Numbered from the stretch's first letter, positions 16,178-24,930 are shown. The stretch: DNA of 64,000 nt from Thermanaerovibrio velox DSM 12556 (GCF_000237825.1 NZ_CM001377.1:1178001-1242000); one strand, 5' to 3'. A program made the numbers and translations. Notes: generated from the letters alone by a model not told the origin.

Positions 16178-16882
16178 TCAACCCCCAAGGTAGGCCGCCT
16201 TAACCCTTGGATCGTCCAAAAGCGAAACCCCAGGCCCTTGAAGCACCAACGCCCCCACCTCTAGCACATAGGCGTAGTGGGCTACCTTGAGGGCCGCAAA
16301 GGCGTTCTGCTCCACAAGCAACACGGTCTTGCCCTCCTCGTTTATGGCCCTAATTATCTCGAAGACCTCCTTGACCAACAGCGGAGCAAGCCCCAAGGAG
16401 GGCTCGTCCATCATTATGAGGTCCGGCTTGCTCATAAGAGCCCTGCCAAGAGCCAACATCTGCTGCTCCCCCCCGGAAAGGGTCCCCCCCTTCTGCCAGG
16501 TCCTCTCCTTAAGGCGAGGAAAAAGCTCAAACACCCAGTCCAGGGTCGACTTAACACCGTCCTGATCATCCCTTGTATAGGCACCAAGCATCAGATTCTC
16601 CATCACCGTGAGGTGCGGGAATATCCTCCTGCCCTCCGGGCACAGGGCAACACCGGACTTGAGGATGTTCTCCGGCTGCATGCGGCTTATGTCCTTACCG
16701 TTCCAGCGGATGGTACCCCGCTTGTCCTTAGCGAGCCCCGCTATGGCCCTCAGGGTGCTGGACTTGCCGGCCCCGTTGGCACCTATCAGGGTCACTATCT
16801 TACCCTTGGGGACCTCTATGGATATGCCCTTCAGTGCGTGTATGCCCCCATAGTGGACGTGAAGGGAATCTACCTCAAGCAT
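16178..16882 (-). CDS. livF: Branched-chain amino acid ABC transporter ATP-binding protein LivF
   Basis: About 234 residues from the ATG at 16880-16882 (MLEVDSLHVHYGGIHALKGI), with GGAGG upstream. Walker A is GANGAGKSS, the signature LSGGEQQMLALGRAL, Walker B LIMMDEPSLGLAP and the H-loop VEQN region. The length and the EGRRIFPHLTVMENL segment fit LivF rather than LivG. It energises uptake of leucine, isoleucine and valine, or related amino acids. It overlaps livG by 8 nt and ends the operon. Confidence 0.93.
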   Translation of the reverse strand: MLEVDSLHVHYGGIHALKGISIEVPKGKIVTLIGANGAGKSSTLRAIAGLAKDKRGTIRWNGKDISRMQPENILKSGVALCPEGRRIFPHLTVMENLMLGAYTRDDQDGVKSTLDWVFELFPRLKERTWQKGGTLSGGEQQMLALGRALMSKPDLIMMDEPSLGLAPLLVKEVFEIIRAINEEGKTVLLVEQNAFAALKVAHYAYVLEVGALVLQGPGVSLLDDPRVKAAYLGG

Positions 16883-17657
16883 GCTCCAGCGCCTCCTCCC
16901 CAAGGTAGGCCTCTATAACCCTCTGATTAGAACGGATCTCGCTCGGAACCCCCTGAGCTATTATGGTTCCATAGTCCAAAACCCATATGTACTCCGATAT
17001 ACCCATCACAACCTTCATGTCGTGCTCGATGAGCAGTATGGTCAGGTTGAACCTATCCCTTATGTTCCTTATGAAGTCCATGAGCTCCGTGGACTCCTGG
17101 GGGTTCATCCCCGCCGCAGGCTCGTCCAAAAGCAGGAACGACGGACCGGTGGCCAGGGCCCTTGCTATCTCCAGCCTGCGCTGGGCCCCATAGGGGAGTG
17201 ACGTGGCGTTCTCGCAAGCAAGCTTCTTAAGACCCACCGCATCAAGGAGCTCCATGCCACGCTCCCGAATCTCCCTCTCCTCCCGGAGGAACCCGGGCAG
17301 GGCGAAGGGGGCAGCCCACCAAGGGGACCTCTGGCGCACCCTAAAACCCACCATCACGTTCTCAAGCACCGTACCACCGGAGAAAAGCCTTATGTTCTGA
17401 AACGTCCTGGCAATGCCGATTCTGCAGACCAAGTGAGGGGCAAGACCCGTTATGTCATCACCCTTAAAGAGAACCCTCCCCTCCGTGGGCCTGTAAAAAC
17501 CGGTTATTATGTTGAAGCAGGTGGTCTTGCCGGCACCGTTAGGCCCTATAAGGCTTACGATGGATCCCTCCGGCACCGCTATCTCAAACCCGTTGACCGC
17601 GGTGAGCCCACCGAAGCGCATTACCACCCCTTCGGTCTTGAGTATGTGCTCAGCCAT
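16875..17657 (-). CDS. livG: Branched-chain amino acid ABC transporter ATP-binding protein LivG
   Basis: About 260 residues. It has Walker A GPNGAGKTT, RTFQNIRLF and VMVGF (LivG-type), an insertion after the Q-loop, signature LPYGAQRRLEIARALA and Walker B LLLDEPAAGMNPQE. It pairs with LivF to power LivHM. The ATG at 17655-17657 lies 5 nt after GGTGAT; a TTG one codon earlier is the alternative. Confidence 0.93.
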   Translation of the reverse strand: MAEHILKTEGVVMRFGGLTAVNGFEIAVPEGSIVSLIGPNGAGKTTCFNIITGFYRPTEGRVLFKGDDITGLAPHLVCRIGIARTFQNIRLFSGGTVLENVMVGFRVRQRSPWWAAPFALPGFLREEREIRERGMELLDAVGLKKLACENATSLPYGAQRRLEIARALATGPSFLLLDEPAAGMNPQESTELMDFIRNIRDRFNLTILLIEHDMKVVMGISEYIWVLDYGTIIAQGVPSEIRSNQRVIEAYLGEEALEHA

Positions 17658-17663
17658 CAAGGA

Positions 17664-18707
17664 TCACCCAGCCCTTCTGGAGAAGAATCCGATCACCGCG
17701 TCCCACGACCACTCCCGCTGACCCATCATGCCCTCCCTACGGAACAGGATTATGATGAGCAGCGCCAAGGAGAAGATCACCATCCGCATCCCCGGTATCC
17801 CCGGTATGTGAATGGATCCCAGGTCTATTGGGTTCTCCACAAACCTGAGCCACTCCAGGAGCACCGTTATCACTACGCTGCCAAGCACGCTGCCCGTCAC
17901 GGATCCAAGCCCGCCGGCCACCACTATCATCAACACGTTGAAGGTTAGAAGGAAGGTGAACATCTTGGGGTCTATGGTGGTTATAAGACTGCCCATGAGA
18001 GCACCCCCAACACCGGCGAAGAACGCTCCGATGGTGAAGGATATGACCCTGTAACGGAAGGTGTCTATCCCCATGGCCCTTGAAGCCACCTCGTCGTCCC
18101 TTATGGCCTTAAGGCAGTTCCCGAAGTTGCTCCGCAGCAGGCTCACCACCACGTAAAGGGTGATCAAAAACCAACCCCAGTTCCACCAAAGGTTGGCATA
18201 AGGGGGTATCCCCTTTATGCCTAAAGCCCCGTTGGTAACCGACTTGGCGTTGGTGAAAACCACCCGGATTATCTCCGCAAACCCCAGGGATGCTATGCCC
18301 AGATAGTCCCCCCCAAGGCGGAGAACCGGCACGGCTATCACCAGACCGAAGATGGCCGCCATGATCCCCCCAGCAAGAACAGCCACGAAGAAGGGAGCCT
18401 GAACGACCGAAAGGGGCCATATCAAAGGCTCCAAAATGTAGATCATCTCCTTCTGCATGGGCGGCAGTATCAAAAGGGCACACGTGTAAGCCCCCACCGC
18501 CATGAAACCCGCATGCCCAAGGGAGAACATGCCGGTGAAACCGTATATCAGGTTCAGACTGACCGCCAGGATGGCGTTTATGGCTATGAGGTTTAGAACC
18601 TGGATCTTGTAACCATCCATATTCCCATCGGCCCACCAAAGGAAGGCACCCAGTATGCCAAGACACGCAAAGTTGAGGATTAGGTCTCTCTTCTTCTTGT
18701 CCATCAT
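17664..18707 (-). CDS. livM: Branched-chain amino acid ABC transporter permease LivM
   Basis: A 347-residue permease with about nine hydrophobic helices and LivM features: LNLIYGFTGMFSLGHAGFMAVGAY near 50, GDYLGIASLGFAEIIRVV in the middle, and the coupling-helix region KAIRDDEVASRAMGIDTFRYR. With LivH it forms the membrane channel. The start ATG overlaps the livH stop as ATGA, so translation is coupled. Confidence 0.93.
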   Translation of the reverse strand: MMDKKKRDLILNFACLGILGAFLWWADGNMDGYKIQVLNLIAINAILAVSLNLIYGFTGMFSLGHAGFMAVGAYTCALLILPPMQKEMIYILEPLIWPLSVVQAPFFVAVLAGGIMAAIFGLVIAVPVLRLGGDYLGIASLGFAEIIRVVFTNAKSVTNGALGIKGIPPYANLWWNWGWFLITLYVVVSLLRSNFGNCLKAIRDDEVASRAMGIDTFRYRVISFTIGAFFAGVGGALMGSLITTIDPKMFTFLLTFNVLMIVVAGGLGSVTGSVLGSVVITVLLEWLRFVENPIDLGSIHIPGIPGMRMVIFSLALLIIILFRREGMMGQREWSWDAVIGFFSRRAG

Positions 18708-19597
18708 ACCTTGTCCTCCAGCTTCTCCCCCATGAGACCGGTGGGTTTAAATAGGAGTATCAATATGAGCAACACGAAAGCGAAGGCGTCCCTATAGCCG
18801 GAAAGGGACGGCATGAAGGCCACTATCATTATCTCTATGAACCCCAGCATGAGTCCCCCCAAGAGCGCTCCCTGGATAGAACCTATGCCCCCTATCACAG
18901 CGGCTATGAACGCCTTAAAACCAGGGAATATGCCCATGAGAGGATGTATCTGAGGATAACGAAGGGACCACATGATGCCCGCCGCCGCAGCCAGGGCAGA
19001 CCCAAGACCAAAGGTAAGGGCTATTATGCGGTCAACCCCCACTCCCATGAGACGGGTCGTCTCTATATCCTTGGATATGGCCCTCATGGCAAGCCCAGGC
19101 TTAGTCCTATAAACCACCCAGAACAGAAAGGCCACCAGCAAGAGGGACACCAAGGGAACCAATATCGCCAAGGGCAGGATCCTAACCTTCCCGAGCTCTA
19201 TCACCTCCACCAGCCAATCAGGTGACGGCACAGGCCTGGGTATGCCAGAAAAGACCACTATGCACACGTTCTCTATGAAAAAGGACACACCAATGGCGCT
19301 TATGAGCGCGCTTATCCGGGGTGCATCCCGCAAGGGCCTGTAAGCTATCCGGTCAACCATCACACCTATACCAGCCACCACAACCACCGAGAGCGCCACC
19401 GCAGCAAACCACGGGAGCTTGTAAAGGGTCACGCTCCAAAAAACCCCATAGGCCCCCAGCATGAAGATGTCACCATGCGCAAAGTTGATGAGCCTGAGTA
19501 TACCGTACACCATCGTGTAGCCTATGGCCACCAGGCCGTAAAGGCTTCCAAGCATCAGGGCGTTGAAAAGGTGCTGCACAAACATGTCAAGACTCAA
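18704..19597 (-). CDS. livH: Branched-chain amino acid ABC transporter permease LivH
   Basis: A 297-residue permease with about eight helices. GLVAIGYTMVYGILRLINFAHGD near the N-terminus is the LivH hallmark, and MRAISKDIETTRLMGVGVDRI is the coupling helix. The start is TTG, 8 nt after GGGGGAT. It is second in the operon after the binding protein, separated by 66 nt that contain a strong hairpin. Confidence 0.93.
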   Translation of the reverse strand: MSLDMFVQHLFNALMLGSLYGLVAIGYTMVYGILRLINFAHGDIFMLGAYGVFWSVTLYKLPWFAAVALSVVVVAGIGVMVDRIAYRPLRDAPRISALISAIGVSFFIENVCIVVFSGIPRPVPSPDWLVEVIELGKVRILPLAILVPLVSLLLVAFLFWVVYRTKPGLAMRAISKDIETTRLMGVGVDRIIALTFGLGSALAAAAGIMWSLRYPQIHPLMGIFPGFKAFIAAVIGGIGSIQGALLGGLMLGFIEIMIVAFMPSLSGYRDAFAFVLLILILLFKPTGLMGEKLEDKV

Positions 19598-19618
19598 TGT
19601 CTACCATCCCCCATTAAA

Positions 19619-19650
19619 CGCGGGGGAAGAGGAAACCCCCTCCCCCCGCG
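19619..19650 (-). promoter_or_regulatory. Hairpin between the binding-protein gene and livH
   Basis: CGCGGGGG (19619-19626) pairs with CCCCCGCG (19643-19650); the minus strand continues TTTAATGG. It is a weak terminator or 3' stabiliser of a type common after binding-protein genes, and would allow more binding protein than permease to be made. The role is inferred. Confidence 0.6.
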
Positions 19651-19663
19651 AAGAGTAAGGTCC

Positions 19664-20800
19664 CTACAGCTTGGGCTGGACGGTGGTGAGGAATATCCTC
19701 TTGCCACCCTTGATCTGCATGATGCCAACCGGCTTCTCCGCATCGTGGGTGGCATTTATCGTGGTGGAACCGGTGACCCCAAGGAAGCCCTTGGTGCTGG
19801 CCAAAGCCTTGGTTATTGCCTCGGGGTCCGGCTTGCCGGCCCGCTTGATGGCGTCCATTATGAGCATGTAGGCATCGTAGCCCAGAGCGGCGTTAACGTT
19901 GGGCTCCTTACCAGGGAACTCGCTGCGCCAACGGGCGGTGAACTTCTTAGCCACCGGGTTCATGTCCTTCATGGTGGGGTCGTAAGGGAACGTGGTGTAG
20001 GAGAAACCCTCCACCGCAGCCCCACCTATCTTTACTATGTCGGGGTTATCCATGGCGTCCCCACCCAATATGTGGAACTTCGCCCCAAGGTCCCGAGCCT
20101 GCTTCATTATGATGGCCCCCTCGGCGAAGTAGGAGGGGATAAAGAGCACGTCCGGGTTCTTGCTCTTGATCTCCGTGAGCTGGGCCGTAAAATCCTGGTC
20201 ACCGGAGTTGTAGCTCAGCTTGGCAACGATCTTACCACCACCCTTGACAAAGGCCTTCTCAAAGAAGGACGCAAGGCCCACGCTGTAGTCCTGGGCCACG
20301 TCGATCAGCAAAGCCGCATTCTTGGCCTTCAGGTTGTTAAGGGCAAACGTGGCAGCGCCCGCCCCCTGATAGGGATCGATGAAGCATACCCGGAAGTAAT
20401 ACTTCTTGCCCTGGGTAACCAGAGGGTTAGTGCACGAGGTCCCAACCGCCGGTATCTTGGCCTTCTCGGAGATCTCTCCGCCCGCCATGGCCAAGGAGGA
20501 TCCGTAGGTGCCTATTATGGCCACCACCTTCTCCTTCTCCACCAAGCGCTTCACCGCATTGGCGGCCTCTACCTTGTCGGACTTGTTGTCCACCACCACG
20601 AGCTCAACCTTCTTGCCCAGCACGGTGCCCATCTCACGATGGGCCATCTTGACCCCCTCCAGCTCCAGCTGACCACCGAAGGCGTTCTGCCCGGTCAGGG
20701 GAAGGTAAACCCCTATCCGAATCGTGTCGGCCCCAAAGGCAGCACCGACCAGGAACACCGCCACAAAAAGCGATAAGAACAACGTCCTCCAAACCCTCAT
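19664..20800 (-). CDS. livK: Branched-chain amino acid ABC transporter substrate-binding protein
   Basis: 378 residues with a signal peptide (VWRTLFLSLFVAVFLVGAAFGA) and a type I periplasmic-binding fold: DTIRIGVYLPLTGQNAFGGQ starts the mature domain, then VVAIIGTYGSSLAMAG and GYDAYMLIMDAI. No lipobox Cys is seen after the signal, so it looks soluble in the periplasm, fitting a diderm cell. It captures amino acids for LivHMGF. The strong GGAGGAGGGG site and the perfect -10 box suggest high expression. Confidence 0.92.
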   Translation of the reverse strand: MRVWRTLFLSLFVAVFLVGAAFGADTIRIGVYLPLTGQNAFGGQLELEGVKMAHREMGTVLGKKVELVVVDNKSDKVEAANAVKRLVEKEKVVAIIGTYGSSLAMAGGEISEKAKIPAVGTSCTNPLVTQGKKYYFRVCFIDPYQGAGAATFALNNLKAKNAALLIDVAQDYSVGLASFFEKAFVKGGGKIVAKLSYNSGDQDFTAQLTEIKSKNPDVLFIPSYFAEGAIIMKQARDLGAKFHILGGDAMDNPDIVKIGGAAVEGFSYTTFPYDPTMKDMNPVAKKFTARWRSEFPGKEPNVNAALGYDAYMLIMDAIKRAGKPDPEAITKALASTKGFLGVTGSTTINATHDAEKPVGIMQIKGGKRIFLTTVQPKL

Positions 20801-20844
20801 TCCGTTACCCCTCCTCCGTTTTATAAACTCAAAGCGCGCTTCTA

Positions 20845-20873
20845 ATTATACCCAACAAGGAAAACACAAGAAA
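20845..20873 (-). promoter_or_regulatory. Promoter of the liv operon
   Basis: A perfect TATAAT at 20845-20850 on the minus strand, with a weak -35 (TTTCTT or TTCTTG) 16-17 nt upstream, about 45 nt before the binding-protein start. Confidence 0.6.
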
Positions 20874-20924
20874 GACGGGTAGCGAAAATTTAGCCTATTT
20901 AACCGGCCAAATAATCGCTACCCG
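20860..20924 (-). terminator. Terminator-like inverted repeat after nrdG
   Basis: CGGGTAGCG and CGCTACCCG (20876-20884 and 20916-20924) form a perfect 9-bp stem around a 31-nt loop that itself contains GCC/GGC pairing. The minus strand then runs TCTTTCTTGTGTTTT. It lies 25 nt after the nrdG stop and just upstream of the liv promoter. Confidence 0.6.
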
Positions 20925-20949
20925 CCATAAAATAAACCGTGATTTAGAC

Positions 20950-21625
20950 CTATCCCCTCACCCGCACACCACCCAAAGCATCCATTATCTCATCCGGGGA
21001 TGCAGCAGCGGTCTCGTCCAGCTCGGGCTTGAGGCAACGGCCCGGCCTGAAGGGCTGAACCACCCAATGCTCGTCGTCGTTGAGCATGAACCGGATGGAC
21101 CTCAAGTGATCAACGGACATGAGGGCAGGCACCCAAGTGGTCCTGAGCTCATAATCAACCCCAGAAGACCTTATGATCTCCAGGGAACGCCTTACCATGG
21201 ACGCCACGTCCAAGCCCCCCGTCAACAAGGGATACAGGTCCCAATGGGCTTTAATATCCATGGCCACCATGTCCACAAGCCCCTGCTCCAGCAGATCCCT
21301 CAGAACCTCGGGGTACGTGCCGTTGGTGTCAAGCTTCACCAAAAGCCCCATGGACTTGATCCTGCCCAAAAGCTCCCCGATGCCCCTCTGCATGCATGGC
21401 TCACCGCCACTCACGCACACCCCGTCAAGAAAAAGGCGGCGATCATGAAGCATCTCCAAGAACCCCGAAGGCCCCTCCCCACGACGTCCGAACCGGCACC
21501 AACTCCGGGTTGTGGCAAAAAGGGCACCTCAGATTGCAGCCCGCGGTGAACAACGTGGCACAAACCTTGCCGGGCCAGTCTAAAAGGGAGGCCGGGACAT
21601 GGCCTCCCACTAAGACCTCACACAT
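20950..21625 (-). pseudogene. nrdG: Anaerobic ribonucleotide reductase activating enzyme, split by a +1 frameshift
   Basis: Two frames together make a full-length radical-SAM activase. The N-terminal frame from the ATG at 21625 has LLDWPGKVCATLFTAGCNLRCPFCHNPELV with the CxxxCxxC 4Fe-4S site, and stops at 21443. The C-terminal frame, open from before 21459 to 20950, has LFLDGVCVSGGEPCMQ and DIKAHWDLYPLLTG. They join near 21471-21480, where the coding strand has GGGG-A-GGGG; removing one G gives a single 224-residue protein of normal length. NrdG installs the glycyl radical in NrdD. The ATG overlaps the nrdD stop by 1 nt. It could be a sequencing error, a real mutation, or recoding. All other NrdG features are intact. 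Confidence 0.85.
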
Positions 21626-23754
21626 TAGGACACCGCCACCCGGCTCCTGTCCTTAAGCTCTCCCCTTTTACCGGCGTTCCAACTGGAGGTCCTGGTGAAG
21701 TAACCGGTTATCCTGGTTATGCCGTCCACATCCTCGGAGCCGCAGGAAGGACACGTAGAGAAGAGCCCCCGGTGTACCCGGTTGCAGGAGTTGCATATGG
21801 TGAACTCCGGACTGAAGGCAACCTGGGCGTTCTCGCTGTGTAAGTGGATCTTTTGGATCAGGCTGCTCAACCCCTTGGGATCCGGCTTGTGCTCTCCCAT
21901 CCACACGTGGGTGAGAGCACCGGCCTTTATCATGGGATGGAACATGCCCTCCTCCACCACCCGCTGTATGGGGTCCAAGGCCAAATGGTAGTTCAAGTGG
22001 GTGCTGTTGGTGTAGTATATCTCCCCGGTTCTGAAGTCCCCCTTTATGACCTTGGAGGCCTCCTCTGGAAACGCCTTGAGGTCCAGCTTGGCAAAACGGT
22101 GAGCGGTGCTCTCCGCCGGAGTCTGCTCCAACACCATCTTAACCCCGTAGCGCTCCGCCAGCTGCTCACACTTGATCTCCATGTACTTGACCACCGCCAG
22201 CCCCAAGTCCAACGCCCCCTTGTCCTCATGCAGCTGGTGGCCGGTCATCACCTGGACCATCTCGTTAACCCCCAGGATCCCTATGAGATGGGAGGCCTTA
22301 TCAAACCTAAGGTAACCTTCCCCATCGTGATCCACACAAAGGGCGCTCAAGGGCCCCTTCTTACCCAAGGACAATATCTCCTTTATGAAAGCCCTCTTCT
22401 GCATATGCGCCTTGGCACTGAGCTCCATGTACTGGTCCACCAGGTCGAACAACACGTCCTGGTCCCCTTTCGACCGGTAGGCAAGACGGGGAAGGTTAAT
22501 GGTGACGTTCTGAAGCGCACAGTAACGCATCTTCCAGGGCTGATGAGCCTCCTTCAGGTCCTCCTCGCTCAACTCAAAGGACAACCTGCAGCACTCGGAC
22601 AGCTTGGCAACCCCACCTCGATCAAACACGAAGTAAGTGTTACCCTTCTCCGAAGCCACCCGGCAGGCAAGCTCCAAGAACTCCTCCCAGCCGTGCTCCT
22701 TGAAGAAGTAGTCGGTTATGTGCAGAAGAGGCTTGGGGAAGAAGAACGGCTGACCACGGCTGTCCCCCTCGAGGTAGACCTCGAAGAGGGCCTTTAGGAA
22801 CTTCTTGGACTCCGAATCGTACTCCCCATAGGTCTTGCCGGTGAACTGGCCACCAGGCCCTATGGCAGGAACGTCCCGGAAGTGGTTCGGTATCTCGTAG
22901 TAAAGGTTTATGTCCGTGAACGCCACCTGGCCCCCACGACCACCCGCCAACTGGTTGAACTCGAATATAAGCTGCTGGGCCAGCTGCTTATACTCCCTGT
23001 CGGAAGCACCGACCAAGTAAGGGGCAAAGAACATGTTAACCGCATCCCAACCTATGGCCCCGGCAAAGTTGTTCTGAAGGACAGAGGTCATCTTGAGGAC
23101 GTGGGCCAACAGCACGTCCGCATGCTTGGCAGGGGCGGAGACACTGGTTATAGAAGGGATGTTAAGCCCGTACCTGGCTACGTAAGCTATGCTCTGCCCG
23201 GAACAGTAGGGACGGTTAACCATGCCCAAATCATGAAGGTGAATGTCCCCGTTAAGGTGGGCAGAAGCCACGTCGGGAGTGAACACCTTGCTGAGCGAAT
23301 ACTCCTTAAGCACCCTCTCCGCTATGGAGAGGTTGATCGACTCCGGGTTGTGGGTGGTGTTGCTGTTCTCCTTGTTGGGCTTCAACAACATGGTCTCAAG
23401 ATCCCTAACCGGCAACCCCACCTGGCTGTGGTCCGCCAGCTTAGCATCCAGCCCCCTCTGGAAGAGCTTAACGTTAACCATCTCCCGGATGAGACGGGTG
23501 GTAACCCTGTCCCTGCCATAGCGGATTATGTCGTCCTCCACCTCCGCCGCTATGCTGGACGCCACCTCAGGATCCACCCCCGCCTCCAACACCAAGGCGT
23601 TCTTTATTCGCACGGGATCCCACTCGTACCGCTCCTCATGCCCCAAGGCATCCACCATCAAGGCAAGGTCGGTGGACTCGCCACCCCCGAAGAGGTGTTG
23701 CTGGCGCCCCCCCAAAGACACCTGATCTATTCCGGTGACATCAGTGGTTATCAT
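21625..23754 (-). CDS. nrdD: Anaerobic (class III) ribonucleoside-triphosphate reductase
   Basis: 709 residues. The N-terminal 95 residues look like a shortened ATP-cone (DPVRIKNALVLEAGVDPEVA, then RLIREMVNVKL). The glycyl-radical barrel follows, with NPESINLSIAE, LHDLGMVNRPYC, SVLQNNFAGA and a CCRLSFEL cysteine pair. At the C-terminus a zinc site (CNSCNRVHRG, CPSCG) precedes the radical loop RITGYF with Gly684. It makes dNTPs without oxygen, using formate or thioredoxin as reductant. It lies between nrdR, which it overlaps by 14 nt, and nrdG. Confidence 0.96.
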   Translation of the reverse strand: MITTDVTGIDQVSLGGRQQHLFGGGESTDLALMVDALGHEERYEWDPVRIKNALVLEAGVDPEVASSIAAEVEDDIIRYGRDRVTTRLIREMVNVKLFQRGLDAKLADHSQVGLPVRDLETMLLKPNKENSNTTHNPESINLSIAERVLKEYSLSKVFTPDVASAHLNGDIHLHDLGMVNRPYCSGQSIAYVARYGLNIPSITSVSAPAKHADVLLAHVLKMTSVLQNNFAGAIGWDAVNMFFAPYLVGASDREYKQLAQQLIFEFNQLAGGRGGQVAFTDINLYYEIPNHFRDVPAIGPGGQFTGKTYGEYDSESKKFLKALFEVYLEGDSRGQPFFFPKPLLHITDYFFKEHGWEEFLELACRVASEKGNTYFVFDRGGVAKLSECCRLSFELSEEDLKEAHQPWKMRYCALQNVTINLPRLAYRSKGDQDVLFDLVDQYMELSAKAHMQKRAFIKEILSLGKKGPLSALCVDHDGEGYLRFDKASHLIGILGVNEMVQVMTGHQLHEDKGALDLGLAVVKYMEIKCEQLAERYGVKMVLEQTPAESTAHRFAKLDLKAFPEEASKVIKGDFRTGEIYYTNSTHLNYHLALDPIQRVVEEGMFHPMIKAGALTHVWMGEHKPDPKGLSSLIQKIHLHSENAQVAFSPEFTICNSCNRVHRGLFSTCPSCGSEDVDGITRITGYFTRTSSWNAGKRGELKDRSRVAVS

Positions 23755-24220
23755 GCTTATCCTCCCTTTCCTCTATGAGCCTGGCTATCTCCGCGGCGAA
23801 ATTAGAAAGATCCGTGAACTCCCGGTAAACCGACGCAAACCTCACGTAGGCTACCTTGTTGATCCTCCTAAGCTCATCCATGGCCAGGTCACCAACTTCC
23901 ATGCTCAAAACCTCTCCGGACTCCCGCTCCCTAAGCTTGCCCTCTATCCTGCAAGCCGCGTCCTCCAGGACGTCCAACGGCACCGGCAGCTTCTCACAAG
24001 CCCTCATAAGGCCCCTCAAAAGCTTGCACCGGTCAAAACTCTCCCTCCTGCCATCCTTCTTCACCACCCAAAGCACCTGGCGCTCCTCAACCCTCTCGTA
24101 GGTGGTAAAACGATGGGAACAGGAAGGGCACTCCCGACGGCGACGAACCACCTTGCCGCCATCGGAGGTCCTGGTCTCTATGACCCGGGTCTCACTTAAT
24201 CCACACTGAGGACAGAGCAT
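23741..24220 (-). CDS. nrdR: Transcriptional repressor NrdR
   Basis: 159 residues: an N-terminal zinc ribbon with C3, C6, C31 and C34 (MLCPQCG, ECPSCSHRFTTYE) followed by an ATP-cone domain (VVKKDGRRESFDRCKLLRGLMRAC, VAYVRFASVYREF). NrdR senses dATP/ATP and represses ribonucleotide reductase genes. It is the first gene of nrdR-nrdD-nrdG, and two NrdR boxes lie directly upstream, so the operon is probably autoregulated. The ATG follows AGGGAGGA. Confidence 0.97.
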   Translation of the reverse strand: MLCPQCGLSETRVIETRTSDGGKVVRRRRECPSCSHRFTTYERVEERQVLWVVKKDGRRESFDRCKLLRGLMRACEKLPVPLDVLEDAACRIEGKLRERESGEVLSMEVGDLAMDELRRINKVAYVRFASVYREFTDLSNFAAEIARLIEEREDKHDNH

Positions 24221-24228
24221 CCGCTTCC

Positions 24229-24276
24229 TCCCTACATATTGTGGCTTGCCGGGTTATGATACACCATATTTAGTGG
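24229..24276. promoter_or_regulatory. Two tandem NrdR boxes upstream of nrdR-nrdD-nrdG
   Basis: TCCCTACATATTGTGG (24229-24244) and ACACCATATTTAGTGG (24261-24276) match the known NrdR box ACACwATATATwGTGT at about 12 and 13 of 16 positions. They are 16 bp apart (32 bp start to start, three helical turns), the classic arrangement. A possible -10 (TATCAT, minus strand, 24256-24261) lies between them, and the nearer box overlaps the ribosome binding region of nrdR. Confidence 0.8.
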
Positions 24277-24284
24277 TATTGATA

Positions 24285-24465
24285 GTCTGGAGGGGGTCCA
24301 TCGATAAGGTCTCAGGTCCCATGTTTTTGGGGCCCTGGACTCTTGCAGTCAAAAGAGATTTTTATTTAAGCCCCGAAAATACGAGGGGGCCGGGGCTAGG
24401 GGTATCCCCCAAATGCCCGGCCCTCATCTTAGATCCCGCGATCTCCTACCTTGAAAAACCAGGCC
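24285..24465. other. Intergenic region with strong RNA secondary structure, identity unknown
   Basis: Between yqeY and the NrdR boxes there is no gene. GGGCCGGG / CCCGGCCC (24387-24394 and 24416-24423) encloses a smaller GGGG/CCCC hairpin; on the minus strand the tail CCTCGTATTTTC makes it a plausible terminator of the yqeY operon. A short AGATC/GATCT hairpin (24430-24443) lies next to yqeY. The part at 24290-24350 also has pairing segments (GACT/AGTC, GGTCC/GGACT). No SRP, 6S or RNase P core motif was recognised. Confidence 0.5.
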
Positions 24466-24930
24466 CTAGTTTCCCAGGGAAGCCAGGTAAGCGGAAACCC
24501 TATCCTTAACACGGTTGCCGTCCGCCCTACCCTTAACCTTGGGCATCAGCTGACCCATCAACCGCCCCATATCCTTAGGGCCAAGCGCCCCGATATCGGA
24601 GGCCACACGGGCTATCAGCTCAGCCAAATCCTGGTCAGAAAGCTGCTCTGGGAGGTAGCGCCGCAGGAAATCCGCCTCCCGGATCTCCGAATCGGCCCTC
24701 TCGGAAGCACCGCAGCTACGGTACTGCTCCGCCGCCTCCTCCCTCTGCTTTATCAGCCGCTGGACTATGGCTATAAAGGCATCCTCGGAAATCTCGCCGC
24801 CCCTGCCCTTCTCGGTCTGGGCAACCTGGAGGGCGGACTTCAGCATGCGAAGCACCGATAGGGCCAGCTCATCCCTGTTCTTCATAGCCGACACCAGATC
24901 CGCCTGAACCCTATCAATGAAAGACATCAA
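24466..24930 (-). CDS. GatB/YqeY domain protein
   Basis: 154 residues, mostly helical, with the YqeY pattern: RVQADLVSAMKNRDELALSVLRML, then READFLRRYLPEQLSDQDL and DMGRLMGQLMPKVKGRADGNRV. The family resembles the tail domain of the GatB amidotransferase subunit and is thought to bind tRNA, but the role of free-standing members is unclear. It overlaps rpsU by 4 nt, a very common pairing, and ends the long heat-shock/translation operon. Confidence 0.9.
   Translation of the reverse strand: MMSFIDRVQADLVSAMKNRDELALSVLRMLKSALQVAQTEKGRGGEISEDAFIAIVQRLIKQREEAAEQYRSCGASERADSEIREADFLRRYLPEQLSDQDLAELIARVASDIGALGPKDMGRLMGQLMPKVKGRADGNRVKDRVSAYLASLGN

Noticed and set aside
19475-20776. 433-codon open frame opposite the liv binding protein and livH
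   Set aside because: Shadow frame crossing two real genes.
24290-24440. Possible SRP, 6S or RNase P RNA
   Set aside because: None of the conserved core motifs of these RNAs was found.
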